Below the pieces are notes generated by a model. It had not been told where the DNA came from. It saw only the letters and a list, made by a program, of their open reading frames with translations, and did not search any database. Positions 38,212 to 45,886 of a stretch of DNA of 64,000 nt are shown here, piece after piece; within the stretch, counting starts at the first letter, position 1; each line of letters opens with the position of its first letter. Where the stretch lies: contig NZ_JAOQNX010000014.1 in the NCBI RefSeq assembly GCF_025961575.1, forward strand, positions 1 through 64,000, in the 5' to 3' direction. A program made the position numbers and the translations under genes. Origin of the DNA: Rhodoblastus acidophilus (GTDB taxonomy: Bacteria > Pseudomonadota > Alphaproteobacteria > Rhizobiales > Beijerinckiaceae).

Positions 38212-38703
38212 ATGAAACGCAACATCTGGCTGGCGATTTTTGGATTCACGCCCGGTCTGGCGTTGGCGCAGGAGGCCTCCGGCTGCGGTCAGTTCAAATG
38301 GCCGGTCGATCGCGAACGGACCGCGCTCGCGCAGGCGCGGGCAATGGTTGAGACGGGCGGCGCTGTCGAAGTGGGAACGCCTGTTGTCGCCCATCTCGCT
38401 TCGGTCGGCGCGATCCGTTTCGACAACCCGCCCGAACGCGCGCCGGCTGAAGACTCCTTCGGCGCGATTCTCAAACTCAAACCGGCGGCCGGCGTCTATA
38501 CGATCGCGCTATCGGCGCCGGGATGGATCGACGTGCTCCAAGACGGGGCGCCCATCAAACCGGCGGCGTTCAGCGGCGTCCGCGATTGCGCCGGCATTCG
38601 AAAAATCCTGAAATATGAGCTGGACGCCAAACCGACCATTGTTCAGCTTTCCAACGCCCGGGACGCGTCGGTCGCGATCGTCATCCTGCCCTCGACGCGC
38701 TGA
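38212..38703 (+). CDS. Secreted protein of unknown function
   Basis: 163 residues. A signal peptide of about 20 residues (MKRNIWLAIFGFTPGLALAQ, cleavage after ALA) precedes a mature domain of beta character with two Cys (CGQFKW and VRDCAG) that could form a disulphide. It resembles small periplasmic proteins with a homopolymer-like GPWIDV... region, but I cannot name a family. It reads towards the nitroreductase and has no evident link to nitrogenase beyond position. Confidence 0.75.
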   Translation: MKRNIWLAIFGFTPGLALAQEASGCGQFKWPVDRERTALAQARAMVETGGAVEVGTPVVAHLASVGAIRFDNPPERAPAEDSFGAILKLKPAAGVYTIALSAPGWIDVLQDGAPIKPAAFSGVRDCAGIRKILKYELDAKPTIVQLSNARDASVAIVILPSTR

Positions 38704-38708
38704 GCGGC

Positions 38709-39257
38709 TCACAAATAGCGGGTGAAACCAGCGGGATCGGGCGCGGGCAGCGGCGGATAGGGTTTTGTCGCGCTGCCGAGATAGAGAAAGCCGACGATGC
38801 GGTCGTGTTTCTGCAGGCCGAGCAGCCGGCCCAGATTCTCGTCATGCATCGGCCAGCCCGAGCGCCACACGCCGGCGAAACCTTGCGCAAAAGCGGCCAT
38901 CTGCATGGCCATGACCGCGCAGCCCGCGGCGAGCCGCTGGTCGAACAACGGCACGACCTTGCTCTCCCTCGCGCGCGCCACCACCACGATCACCAGCGGC
39001 GCCCGCAGCGGCATTTTGGGCGCGCGCGAAATATTTTCCTCGGGGCGGTTTGAGGCGATGGCCGCGCGCTGCATCAGCGCGCCGAGACGCTCGCGGCCCT
39101 CGCCTTCGGCCACCAGGAATTCGAACGGTTTCAAATTCTGGAAATCCGGCACGCGCAACGCCGCGCGCAAGATCACGTCCAGTTGGGCGGCGTCAGGACC
39201 GGGCTCCTGGAGCGCATGCGCGGATTGACGGGTGAGCAAGAGATCGAGGGCGTTCAT
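38709..39257 (-). CDS. Nitroreductase family FMN protein (YdjA type)
   Basis: 182 residues of the short YdjA-like nitroreductase group. RQSAHALQEPGPDAAQLDVIL at the N-terminus and RVPDFQNLKPFEFLV bind FMN; GFAGVWRSGW and LGLQKHDRIVGFLYLG are characteristic. Such enzymes reduce or oxidise small molecules and include flavin-dependent tailoring enzymes of peptides. The ATG overlaps the ABC ATPase stop by four bases, so it is the last gene of the seven-gene overlapping operon headed by the DUF2478-DUF364 gene. Confidence 0.85.
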   Translation of the reverse strand: MNALDLLLTRQSAHALQEPGPDAAQLDVILRAALRVPDFQNLKPFEFLVAEGEGRERLGALMQRAAIASNRPEENISRAPKMPLRAPLVIVVVARARESKVVPLFDQRLAAGCAVMAMQMAAFAQGFAGVWRSGWPMHDENLGRLLGLQKHDRIVGFLYLGSATKPYPPLPAPDPAGFTRYL

Positions 39258-40273
39258 TCCAGACTTCCAAAGGGCAAGGGCAGTGTTTCGAGCCGCGCGC
39301 CATGGCGCAGATTTTCGCGCAACTCGCTCATCAGCCGATCGTAATGCTCCAGCGTGGCGAGATGCGCGCGCTCGGTGTCGCTGGTTTCGATCACCTCCAG
39401 AACGGCGCCGGCGGCAATGACGATGCGCTTGTGCGCGTGCAGCGCCAGGATCGGATCATGCGTGGACATCAGGACGATCTTGTCGCTGGCGACCAGCAGG
39501 TCGAGCGCCTGGCGGCGGTTGATGCCGGCGTTCTCGATCTCGTCGATCAGCACGATGGGCGAGGTCGAGAGCAGCGCCACATCGGCGATCATCAGCGCGC
39601 GGCTTTGGCCGCCGCTGAGCTGGGTGAGCGAGGTGGCGGCGGAAAATTTTTCCCCCGCGAGTTGGTTGGCGCAGGCGATCACTTCCGCGGCCGCCTGTTC
39701 CGGATTGTCCACCGCGCGGCATTCCGCGTGCATTTCGACGAAATCGCCGACGGTGAGATCGACGACGAAATTCATGTTCTGCGACAGCTGCGCCACCAGC
39801 TTGCCGCTCGCCGCCCAGCGCCGCGCCGGATCGGGAATCTCGCCGTCGATGAGGATGCGCCGGCCCGACGGCGTATCCCCCTGCGCCAGGCATTCGATGT
39901 CGCCGAGCAGCCGGCTTTTGCCGGAGCCGGTCGGGCCGACGACGCTGACGATCGCGCCGGGGCGCAGGTCCAGATCGAGATTTTCGGCGGCCCCGGTCTT
40001 GTCGCGCCCGCCAAGAATGCGCAGCGATTTGATGCGCGTGACCGGATTTCGAAATCCTTGGGCGTCCTGGATCAGCGCCAGCAGATGCGCCTCCAGCTCC
40101 ACGCGCGAAAATTTGAGGCGATCGAGATCGCCGGAATCGAGCGACGCCAGCCAGTCGGCCAGCGACAGATCGGGTTTCGGCGTCGGGCCGATCAGCGTGG
40201 CGAAGGCGGGGTTGAGCCTTTGCGCCTCGTCGAGACGCAGGGACAGATTGGCGGGGCTCATATGCGCGCTCAT
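39254..40273 (-). CDS. ABC-type ATPase without a membrane partner
   Basis: 339 residues. After an N-terminal extension of about 95 residues comes an ABC ATPase domain: Walker A GPTGSGKS, signature LSGGQS, Walker B VLIDEIENAG and switch His in STHDPI. No permease gene lies anywhere in this operon, and the operon's binding-protein-like gene lacks a signal peptide. ABC ATPases without a membrane part act in Fe-S assembly (SufC) or enzyme activation, so a cytosolic metal or cofactor loading role fits. The start ATG overlaps the GTPase stop as ATGA. Confidence 0.85.
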   Translation of the reverse strand: MSAHMSPANLSLRLDEAQRLNPAFATLIGPTPKPDLSLADWLASLDSGDLDRLKFSRVELEAHLLALIQDAQGFRNPVTRIKSLRILGGRDKTGAAENLDLDLRPGAIVSVVGPTGSGKSRLLGDIECLAQGDTPSGRRILIDGEIPDPARRWAASGKLVAQLSQNMNFVVDLTVGDFVEMHAECRAVDNPEQAAAEVIACANQLAGEKFSAATSLTQLSGGQSRALMIADVALLSTSPIVLIDEIENAGINRRQALDLLVASDKIVLMSTHDPILALHAHKRIVIAAGAVLEVIETSDTERAHLATLEHYDRLMSELRENLRHGARLETLPLPFGSLE

Positions 40274-40968
40274 GCCAAGACCTCGGGAAAACGCATTTTG
40301 CGCACATTGCCGCGCTGGTGGTTTTCGCCGATGCAGGTTTCGCCGATGCAATAGGAGCAGATCGCCGAGGGCATGGGAAAGCGCAGCCGGCGCCCTTCCA
40401 GCGTCTCGATGTCGGGCGCGCCGCGCATGTGAAAGGCGAGTTCGCCGGCCCCCTGCCCCGTCAGCCCGTTGAAGGCGACGATCTGCGCCTGCGGATTGGC
40501 GCGCCAGACATTGTGGGCAAACACTTCGCGCTCGGCCTGCGAGACGATGTCCCCCTTGGTGATCGCGACGACATCGGCCATTTTCAGCATGGGGCCGATT
40601 TTCTTCGGCGTGTGTACGCCGGACAGATTGTCAACCACGCAGACGGCGAGCGCGCCCTGCACATGCGGCGAACAGCGGTTGCACAGGCCGGCGCTTTCCG
40701 CGATCAACAGGTCCGCGCCGATGTCTTGGGCCCATTGCAGGCAATCGTCGATGTTGGAGACGAAAAAATGGTCGGGGCAGACCGAGCCGGCGAGCCCCGC
40801 CGCCACCGGAATCTTTTCGCGGCGGTAAAGCAGATCGTCGTCGGTGGAGAGACAGTCGAATTTGACCACCGCGAGTTTCTGACCCTCCTCGCGCAGGGTT
40901 TTTGCGAGCTTCAGGATCAGCGAGGTTTTTCCCACGGAGGGCGGGCCGGCGACGGTGATCACGCGCAT
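40270..40968 (-). CDS. SIMIBI GTPase with Cys motifs, HypB/UreG-like
   Basis: 232 residues. Walker A GPPSVGKTS lies at about 8-16, followed by SAGLCNRCSPH and a KxD guanine motif in VVAITKGDI. The C-terminal tail has CSYCIGETCIGENHQRG, a Cys/His cluster likely to bind metal or an Fe-S cluster. The family includes metallochaperone GTPases HypB, UreG and CooC, which drive nickel insertion. The gene overlaps its neighbours by 4 and 10 bases. A role in delivering a metal (vanadium, iron or nickel) is inferred from family and context. Confidence 0.82.
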   Translation of the reverse strand: MRVITVAGPPSVGKTSLILKLAKTLREEGQKLAVVKFDCLSTDDDLLYRREKIPVAAGLAGSVCPDHFFVSNIDDCLQWAQDIGADLLIAESAGLCNRCSPHVQGALAVCVVDNLSGVHTPKKIGPMLKMADVVAITKGDIVSQAEREVFAHNVWRANPQAQIVAFNGLTGQGAGELAFHMRGAPDIETLEGRRLRFPMPSAICSYCIGETCIGENHQRGNVRKMRFPEVLA

Positions 40969-42041
40969 AGGCTTTCCCCCCTGTCGAGTTTTTCCGTGGC
41001 GGCATGGAACAGGCGCGTGATCCGCTTGATCTCGGAGGCGGTGGCGCGCGCGCGGAAAAAATCCCAGCCGGGCCACGCCAACCCTGCGCCTTCGGGCAAT
41101 CCGGCGCCGGTCGGCGCCAGCGAGGGATAGCGGTTGTGGTCGAGCCAGCGCGCAGTCCGTGGCGCGAAGAAATAATCGGCGAGCGGGGCGACGCGGTCGC
41201 GATGCGCGGATTGCGCCGTCATCCACAGCGGAAAAGCCAAGGCGCCCTCGCCCGGCCAGACGATTTCGGTGCGATCGCGGCGCGGGCACATGTCGGCAAG
41301 CGCCCAGGGCAAGATGTAGATGGCGGCGAGCGAATTCGGCGTACCGGCGAGGCGCGGCATTTGCGCGGAATGGGCGAGCCCCGCGAGATTGGCCAGCACC
41401 TCGCGCAATATCTTGTCGCCGAGCAGGCGCGCGACGGCGACGAGGAAGAACTGGTTGAAGGCCCGCCATTGCTGCGCGCCCTCCGGCCGCCAGCCGGACA
41501 GCGCGATTTCGCCGCGATAGGCGGGGTCGGCGAGATCGGCCCAGTTTTGCGGGATTTTGCGCCCGCCCAATCGGGCGCGGTCCACCAGCATGACGAAGGG
41601 GGCGACGGCATAGACGCCGATCCAGCCGCGCGGATCGATCAGCCCGGCCTCTGCAAAGGCGGGCGAGGCGCCCGAAGGCTGCGGCGCGGCAAAGGCGCCG
41701 GTCTCGACATGGCGGGCGTGGAAGGCGCGGTTGAAGGCGTTGCCGTGGTCGGCGGAAACAAGCAGTTTGGGAAAATCGTCCAAGTCGCGGATGTGGCGCA
41801 GCCGCTCGAACGGGGTGCGGCCGCCCTGGCCCATGGGCATGCAGCCCTTCAGCTTTTCACCGCGCTGGCGATGGATGTCGCGCAAGAGGTCGGCGAGTTC
41901 GTCGCGCATGCGCATGCGAAGCGGCGCGGGACAGGACCCCAAAAAGTCCCAGCCTCGCGCCGTCGCGCGCGGCGCATGCGCGGCGCCGAAGGCGCGCGGC
42001 GGCGGCTCGACCGCCAGCTGGAGCGAGGTCACCGCACCCAT
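40959..42041 (-). CDS. Solute-binding-protein fold without a signal peptide
   Basis: 360 residues that resemble the extracellular solute-binding protein family of iron/thiamine/polyamine ABC importers: SPAFAEAGLIDPRGWIGVYA, PQNWADLADPAYRGEIALSG and GAQQWRAFNQFF. The N-terminus (MGAVTSLQLAVEPPPRAFGA) has no Lys/Arg-then-hydrophobic signal, and no permease follows, so it is probably cytoplasmic. It overlaps ATP-grasp by 13 bases and the GTPase by 10. A periplasmic binding protein turned into an intracellular carrier for a metal or small ligand is the interesting reading. Confidence 0.75.
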   Translation of the reverse strand: MGAVTSLQLAVEPPPRAFGAAHAPRATARGWDFLGSCPAPLRMRMRDELADLLRDIHRQRGEKLKGCMPMGQGGRTPFERLRHIRDLDDFPKLLVSADHGNAFNRAFHARHVETGAFAAPQPSGASPAFAEAGLIDPRGWIGVYAVAPFVMLVDRARLGGRKIPQNWADLADPAYRGEIALSGWRPEGAQQWRAFNQFFLVAVARLLGDKILREVLANLAGLAHSAQMPRLAGTPNSLAAIYILPWALADMCPRRDRTEIVWPGEGALAFPLWMTAQSAHRDRVAPLADYFFAPRTARWLDHNRYPSLAPTGAGLPEGAGLAWPGWDFFRARATASEIKRITRLFHAATEKLDRGESLCA

Positions 42042-43054
42042 TTGCGCGTCTCCACGGCGCGCCAGTGCCGGCGCAAGGCATATTCGACGATATGGCCGAG
42101 CAAGTCGGCCTGGCTCAGACCTTTTTGCGACGCGGCGAGGCAGATGGCGCCGCTGCGGCCGATGTGGCAGCAGATGTTGAATTCGAGAAAGACCCGCTGG
42201 CCCGTCTTCTCGTCGAAGCGATAATCGAGCCGCAGATAGTCGATCGGCCCCGCCCCGGCCCAAAGTTTTTTCGCGTCCTCCGCGAAGGCGCCGTAAGCCG
42301 GGCCGGCGTCGAACAAAGCATAGCCCAGTGGATCGTCGCGCTTCAGATCCTCGGTGATGATCTCGCCGGCGCGGTCGGAGCGCGGCTGAACGAGATCGAG
42401 GATGATGGGCTCGTCGGCGCCGATCACCGGCAGGGTGACGTCGACGCCCGGCGCATAACGCTCGACCAGCACCGCCATGCCGCGTGAAAAGAGCTTTTCC
42501 GCCGCCTTTTTCGCGCCCTCCCAATCGTCCTGGATCGAGTCCTCCGAAATGCCTTCGGAGGCCGCGCCAAAGCGGTTTTTTACAAAATAGGGACCGGCGA
42601 AGGGAGGCGGCGCCAAATCCTCGGGACGCGAATAGATCGCGCCCTCGCTGACCGGCAGGCCGAGGGACTTCACAAAATTCTTCGTCATCCACTTATCCTC
42701 GGCCAGCGCCCTGATGTTCGGCTTGGCCCCGATCATCGGCAGATGCAGGAACTCGCAGGTCGCGGCGACGAAGACTTCCGGATTGTCGATCGCCATGCGG
42801 TTGTAAAGCGAGAACACCAGATCGATCTCGTGGGCTTCCGTATAGAGCGCGCGGCACTGGTTCGAGGTGGCGACGCGATAGCCGATGTCGCGCAGGGCGT
42901 GATAGATGCGGTGGTAATAGGCGGGATAGCCGCCGTCGCCCGGATAGCTGGCCACGGCGTAATCGGGCGCGAGCGGCGCCGAGCGCGCGAGAAAGAAAAT
43001 GCGCGTCGCCTGGGCGTTCACGGGCCGCAAGATTTTTTGCTTCAGATCGTTCAT
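42029..43054 (-). CDS. ATP-grasp ligase, D-Ala-D-Ala ligase-like
   Basis: 341 residues with the ATP-grasp order: a pre-ATP-grasp domain, AEDKWMTKNFVKSLGLPVSE, PYFVKNRFGAASEGIS (nucleotide loop), VERYAPGVDVTLPVI and EFNICCHIGRSGAI (metal-binding Glu/Asn). The D-Ala-D-Ala ligase subgroup forms amide bonds between carboxylates and amines, and includes peptide ligases of natural-product pathways. It follows the 18-residue peptide gene after a hairpin and overlaps the next gene. This makes it the most likely enzyme to use or extend that peptide. Confidence 0.85.
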   Translation of the reverse strand: MNDLKQKILRPVNAQATRIFFLARSAPLAPDYAVASYPGDGGYPAYYHRIYHALRDIGYRVATSNQCRALYTEAHEIDLVFSLYNRMAIDNPEVFVAATCEFLHLPMIGAKPNIRALAEDKWMTKNFVKSLGLPVSEGAIYSRPEDLAPPPFAGPYFVKNRFGAASEGISEDSIQDDWEGAKKAAEKLFSRGMAVLVERYAPGVDVTLPVIGADEPIILDLVQPRSDRAGEIITEDLKRDDPLGYALFDAGPAYGAFAEDAKKLWAGAGPIDYLRLDYRFDEKTGQRVFLEFNICCHIGRSGAICLAASQKGLSQADLLGHIVEYALRRHWRAVETRKWVR

Positions 43055-43140
43055 CGGAATGTCCTTCCGCGCGCCTTTACGGGAGCAAGCGCCGGGCCAG
43101 CGATTTTGCCGCGAAAACCGCGCGATTGTGCACCCAAACG

Positions 43141-43166
43141 TGCGAAACGCCGAAAAGGCGTTCGCA
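43141..43166 (-). other. Hairpin between the short peptide ORF and the ATP-grasp gene
   Basis: On the minus strand TGCGAACGCC, loop TTTTC, GGCGTTTCGCA forms a stem of ten pairs with one bulge, five bases past the peptide stop. There is no T-run. Such leaky hairpins commonly lie between precursor-peptide genes and biosynthesis genes and let the precursor be made in excess. Confidence 0.7.
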
Positions 43167-43171
43167 TCGGA

Positions 43172-43228
43172 TCAGGCGCGCGCGCGCATGGCGGCGACAC
43201 TTGTGTTGACGAGCATTTTTGGGCGCAT
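43172..43228 (-). CDS. 18-residue peptide with a strong ribosome binding site
   Basis: The encoded peptide is MRPKMLVNTSVAAMRARA. The site GGAGGAG lies six bases before the ATG, the best match to anti-Shine-Dalgarno in this operon, while the next gene has only a modest site. The peptide is basic, with three Met, Asn-Thr-Ser in the middle and Arg-Ala-Arg-Ala at the end, no Cys, and no similarity that I recognise. Placed between the DUF2478-DUF364 gene and the ATP-grasp gene, it could be a substrate peptide. A regulatory leader ORF controlling the hairpin by translation is the main alternative. Confidence 0.6.
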   Translation of the reverse strand: MRPKMLVNTSVAAMRARA

Positions 43229-43320
43229 GTCGGTCTCCTCCCGCCGGAAGGGCGCCGGCGGCGTTGCGGGAAACGGCTCATGCCGCGTCGGACGCTTGTT
43301 TCGCGTCGGGGGGTGTCGCC

Positions 43321-44562
43321 TCAGCGCTTTGACAGCGCCGAAGCCTTGTCGCTGAGATGAATATAACGGCCGAATTTGGAAAAATCCTTTGGCGCGGCGC
43401 CGGCGCGCACCGCCTGCGCCAGACCGTCGATGTCGCGCGCGACAAAGCCGCCGAGCACGGCGAGGCCGTAATCGTGCAGGCGCGGCGTCAGCGGCGTCGA
43501 CGGGCCGATCAGCGCCACGGGGCGATGGCGCGCGAGACGCAGGATGCGCGTGAGGCCGCGGTTGATGAGCGCCGAAGAATTGACGATGGCGCCGCCGCAG
43601 CCGGGCAGCAGCGATTCCATCGCCGCCACCGGATATTCGCCGGGGCGCGGATCGGTCTCGATAATGGCGCAATTCTGCAGGATCGAATCGACGCCGGGAA
43701 AGGCGCCGACCACGACCACAGGCCCCGGCGCGCCGCGAAATCCACGAACCCCGTTGCCGCTGGCGCCCTCGAGATCGGCGCGGTTGTAAAAGGCGTTGAG
43801 CGCGGCGACGCCCAGCGCCGCTTCGAGCGGGTTCCATGATTGCGACAATTGCGCCAGCGCCCGCAGCGACAGTTTCGACAGCTCGGGCAAGCGCGGCAGC
43901 AGGTCGCGCGGGTGGCGCGGCAGATAGGCGAGGCCGGCCCCATGCGGCCCCTCGACCATCAGCCAGCGCGGGCCGCAGACGATGCGACGGGCTTCGACCT
44001 CGTCGACGCCGAGCGCGAGATCGTCGTAGAGCCGCTCGGCGCCCCACCATTCCCAGAGCGCGCGGCGGTTGGGCGCGATCATCGAGCCCTCATGGCGCAC
44101 GAACTGGTGCCAATGATGGATGGCGCCGCCGGCTATGGTGGTGAGCAAAGGCAGGCCGCGCCCCGCCCCGGCGCCGACCGGCAGTTTCGACGCGCGCGCC
44201 GCATCGGTGCAGCCGGGGAAGCGGCCGATGGCGAACAGGTCGGCGCCGTCGCGGATTGCGCGGGCGAGATGGATTTCGGCGGATTGCGGGGTTTCGACAA
44301 ACGTCTTGCCGGTGGAGAGATCGATGGAGAGCGGCGCCTCGCCGATCACCACCGCGCCTTTTCGCGCATAGCCGCCGACGCCAAAACCTCGCGCGGAAAG
44401 TTCGGCGGCGAAATCGACGATCAGCCGATCGACGGTGACGGAGGGGTCGTGAACGACGACGCCGGGGCGCAGCCAGCTGGGCGCCTGGGCGGGGGCCGCT
44501 TGGGGCGTTGGCGGCGTTTGGGGCGTTCGCGGCGTTTGGGGGCGATGAGAGCTTTCGGGCAT
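43321..44562 (-). CDS. DUF2478 - DUF364 (putative heavy-metal chelation) fusion
   Basis: 413 residues. After a Pro-rich N-terminus, residues about 35-185 match DUF2478: VVHDPSVTVDRLIVDFAAEL, SIDLSTGKTF, DLFAIGRFPGCT and GLPLLTTIAGG. DUF2478 genes often accompany molybdate transport and nif genes. Residues about 230-410 match DUF364, annotated as a putative heavy-metal chelation domain: NPLEAALGVAALNAFYNR, GPVVVVGAFPG and GGAIVNSSALINRGLTRIL. The fusion of both is unusual. It is first in the operon, 30 bases downstream of a sigma-54 promoter, and likely binds a metal or metal-complex. Confidence 0.8.
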   Translation of the reverse strand: MPESSHRPQTPRTPQTPPTPQAAPAQAPSWLRPGVVVHDPSVTVDRLIVDFAAELSARGFGVGGYARKGAVVIGEAPLSIDLSTGKTFVETPQSAEIHLARAIRDGADLFAIGRFPGCTDAARASKLPVGAGAGRGLPLLTTIAGGAIHHWHQFVRHEGSMIAPNRRALWEWWGAERLYDDLALGVDEVEARRIVCGPRWLMVEGPHGAGLAYLPRHPRDLLPRLPELSKLSLRALAQLSQSWNPLEAALGVAALNAFYNRADLEGASGNGVRGFRGAPGPVVVVGAFPGVDSILQNCAIIETDPRPGEYPVAAMESLLPGCGGAIVNSSALINRGLTRILRLARHRPVALIGPSTPLTPRLHDYGLAVLGGFVARDIDGLAQAVRAGAAPKDFSKFGRYIHLSDKASALSKR

Positions 44563-44591
44563 GGGCGATCCAGAATATGTAATTTGACTAC

Positions 44592-44607
44592 AGCAATAGC
44601 CGGGCCA
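44592..44607 (-). promoter_or_regulatory. Sigma-54 promoter of the DUF364-peptide operon
   Basis: The minus-strand sequence TGGCCCGGCTATTGCT keeps TGGC, TTGCT and GG-N10-GC, and is almost the same as the vnfE promoter TGGCCCAGCGCTTGCT. Transcription would start near 44581, about 18 bases before the ATG. An ATGTAA hexamer at 44577-44582, part of TGTAATTTGACTACA, overlaps the start point and may be an operator. Confidence 0.72.
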
Positions 44608-44673
44608 GAGTCGAGAGCCTTGAATAAAAGCCGGAAAGCGTTGGGTTGGCGGCGCGTCGGCGCCGGGGCGACG

Positions 44674-44689
44674 CGTTCGCACGCGAACG
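44674..44689. promoter_or_regulatory. Palindrome CGTTCGC-AC-GCGAACG
   Basis: Perfect 7-bp arms with a two-base spacer, about 70 bases upstream of the DUF364 operon promoter, a suitable distance for an activator or repressor. Related words lie upstream of the NifX-VOC/vnfH and vnfD promoters. Confidence 0.5.
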
Positions 44690-44935
44690 TCTGTTTCACG
44701 GAAATGTACGTTTTGGAGCGCCCGGGCCGTTGTGATGGCCATGGTTCGAGACGGCGGCTGCGCCGCCTCCTCACCATGAGGGGGATCTCTCTATCGACGA
44801 TTCAATAGCCCTCATCTGAGGAGCCTGCGTCAGCAGCGCTGAGCTTGCCGAAGCGTCTAGGGACGAGGGCGGTCCAGGCATTTCCTCCTCCAGGGATTTC
44901 ACCCCCTCCGGGGATCGCGCCGGGGCTGGCGGTTC

Positions 44936-44951
44936 TGGCGCCGATCCTGCT
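44936..44951 (+). promoter_or_regulatory. Candidate sigma-54 promoter of the PhnCDE-like importer
   Basis: TGGCGCCGATCCTGCT has GG and GC ten bases apart and resembles the vnfA and vnfD promoters, but the -24 element is TGGCGC and the -12 is CTGC. It would give a leader of about 125 bases. A chance match is possible in such GC-rich DNA. Confidence 0.45.
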
Positions 44952-45087
44952 AACATCGAAACGCTCGGCCCCCCGGCCGAAGCGCCGTCGCGGGTGCAAA
45001 AAATCGCGCGACCGATCCCGGCATGAGCCGTCCTCGAATTGGCGAATTCCCCCCGAAAAATTTGGGGTGGTTCGTCGTGGAGACCTC

Positions 45088-45885
45088 ATGTCGATGCTGC
45101 ATCTCGTCCCGACGCCCGCCTTCCCGCCCGCAGCGCCAGCGCTGAGCGTGGACGACCTGTGCGTGGCGCGCGGCGGCCGAGCGATCCTGCGCAATGTCTC
45201 CACCTCTTTCGCCGCCGGTGCGGTGACCGTGGTGGTCGGCCCCTCCGGCGCCGGCAAGACCACGCTGCTCAATGTGCTCAACGGACTGGTCGAGCCCAGC
45301 AGCGGCGAGCTGTTCGCGACCGAACTCGGGCCGCTGCGCGGCGCCGACGCCTGGGCGGCTTTGCGCGCCCATACCGCGACCATTTTTCAGGATCACGCCC
45401 TGATCGGCCGGCTGAGCGCTTTCGAAAATGTGCTGCTCGCCTTCGCCGAATCCCGCCATCCGCTGTCGCTGTTGCCCTGGCCCCGTTTCGCGCGGGAGGC
45501 GGCGGCCAAGGCGCTGGAGGAGGTCGGCCTGCTCGACCGCGCCTTCGAGCGGGTCGAGAATTTTTCCGGCGGCGAGCGCCAGCGCATCGGCATCGCCCGC
45601 GCCCTGGCGCGGGGGCCGCGCCTGCTGCTCGGCGACGAACCGTTTTCCTCGCTCGATCAGCCGCTGGCGCGCCGCCTCGGCGCCGAGCTCCGCACGCTGG
45701 CCGTGCGAAAGGGCGTCACGCTGGTGCTGGTCCTGCACCAGATCGCGCTCGCCCGGGCGCTCGCCGACCGCATCGTCGCCCTCAACGATGGCCGCGTGGT
45801 GTTCGACGGTCCCGCCGAAACGTTCGACGAGGCCGCGGAACAGATGGTTTTCACGCTTTCCCCCAGCCATAGAAAAGGATGCTGA
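45088..45885 (+). CDS. ABC importer ATPase, PhnC-like
   Basis: 265 residues with Walker A GPSGAGKTT, Q-loop FQDHALIGRLSAFENVL, signature FSGGERQR and Walker B LLLGDEPFSSLD. The form is that of phosphonate/phosphite importers (PhnC/PtxA). The ATG at 45088 follows GGAG; a longer frame upstream is rejected. It drives import with the permease and binding protein that follow at 1-4 base spacings. Confidence 0.85.
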   Translation: MSMLHLVPTPAFPPAAPALSVDDLCVARGGRAILRNVSTSFAAGAVTVVVGPSGAGKTTLLNVLNGLVEPSSGELFATELGPLRGADAWAALRAHTATIFQDHALIGRLSAFENVLLAFAESRHPLSLLPWPRFAREAAAKALEEVGLLDRAFERVENFSGGERQRIGIARALARGPRLLLGDEPFSSLDQPLARRLGAELRTLAVRKGVTLVLVLHQIALARALADRIVALNDGRVVFDGPAETFDEAAEQMVFTLSPSHRKGC

Positions 45886-45886
45886 C

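Larger units (their letters stand above)
44608..45087. other. Divergent control region between the peptide operon and the importer
   Basis: Besides the palindrome and the two sigma-54 sites, the region holds a GC-rich stretch with CCTCCAGGGATTTCACCCCC-type imperfect repeats at about 44885-44915. I find no gene. It is the shared control region of the two transcription units. Confidence 0.5.

Noticed and set aside
40959-42041. Ordinary ABC iron importer made of the binding-protein-like gene and the ABC ATPase
   Set aside because: No permease gene is in the operon and the binding protein shows no signal peptide, so import across the membrane is unlikely.
43172-43228. The short peptide as a methanobactin (MbnA) or PQQ (PqqA) precursor
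   Set aside because: It has no Cys pair, no Glu-Tyr pair, and the operon has no MbnB/MbnC or PqqE-type enzymes.
43172-44050. Overlapping 292-residue frame ending in the 18-aa peptide
   Set aside because: Its upstream part is Arg/Ala-rich shadow of the DUF2478-DUF364 gene; only the short ORF with its own ribosome site is supported.
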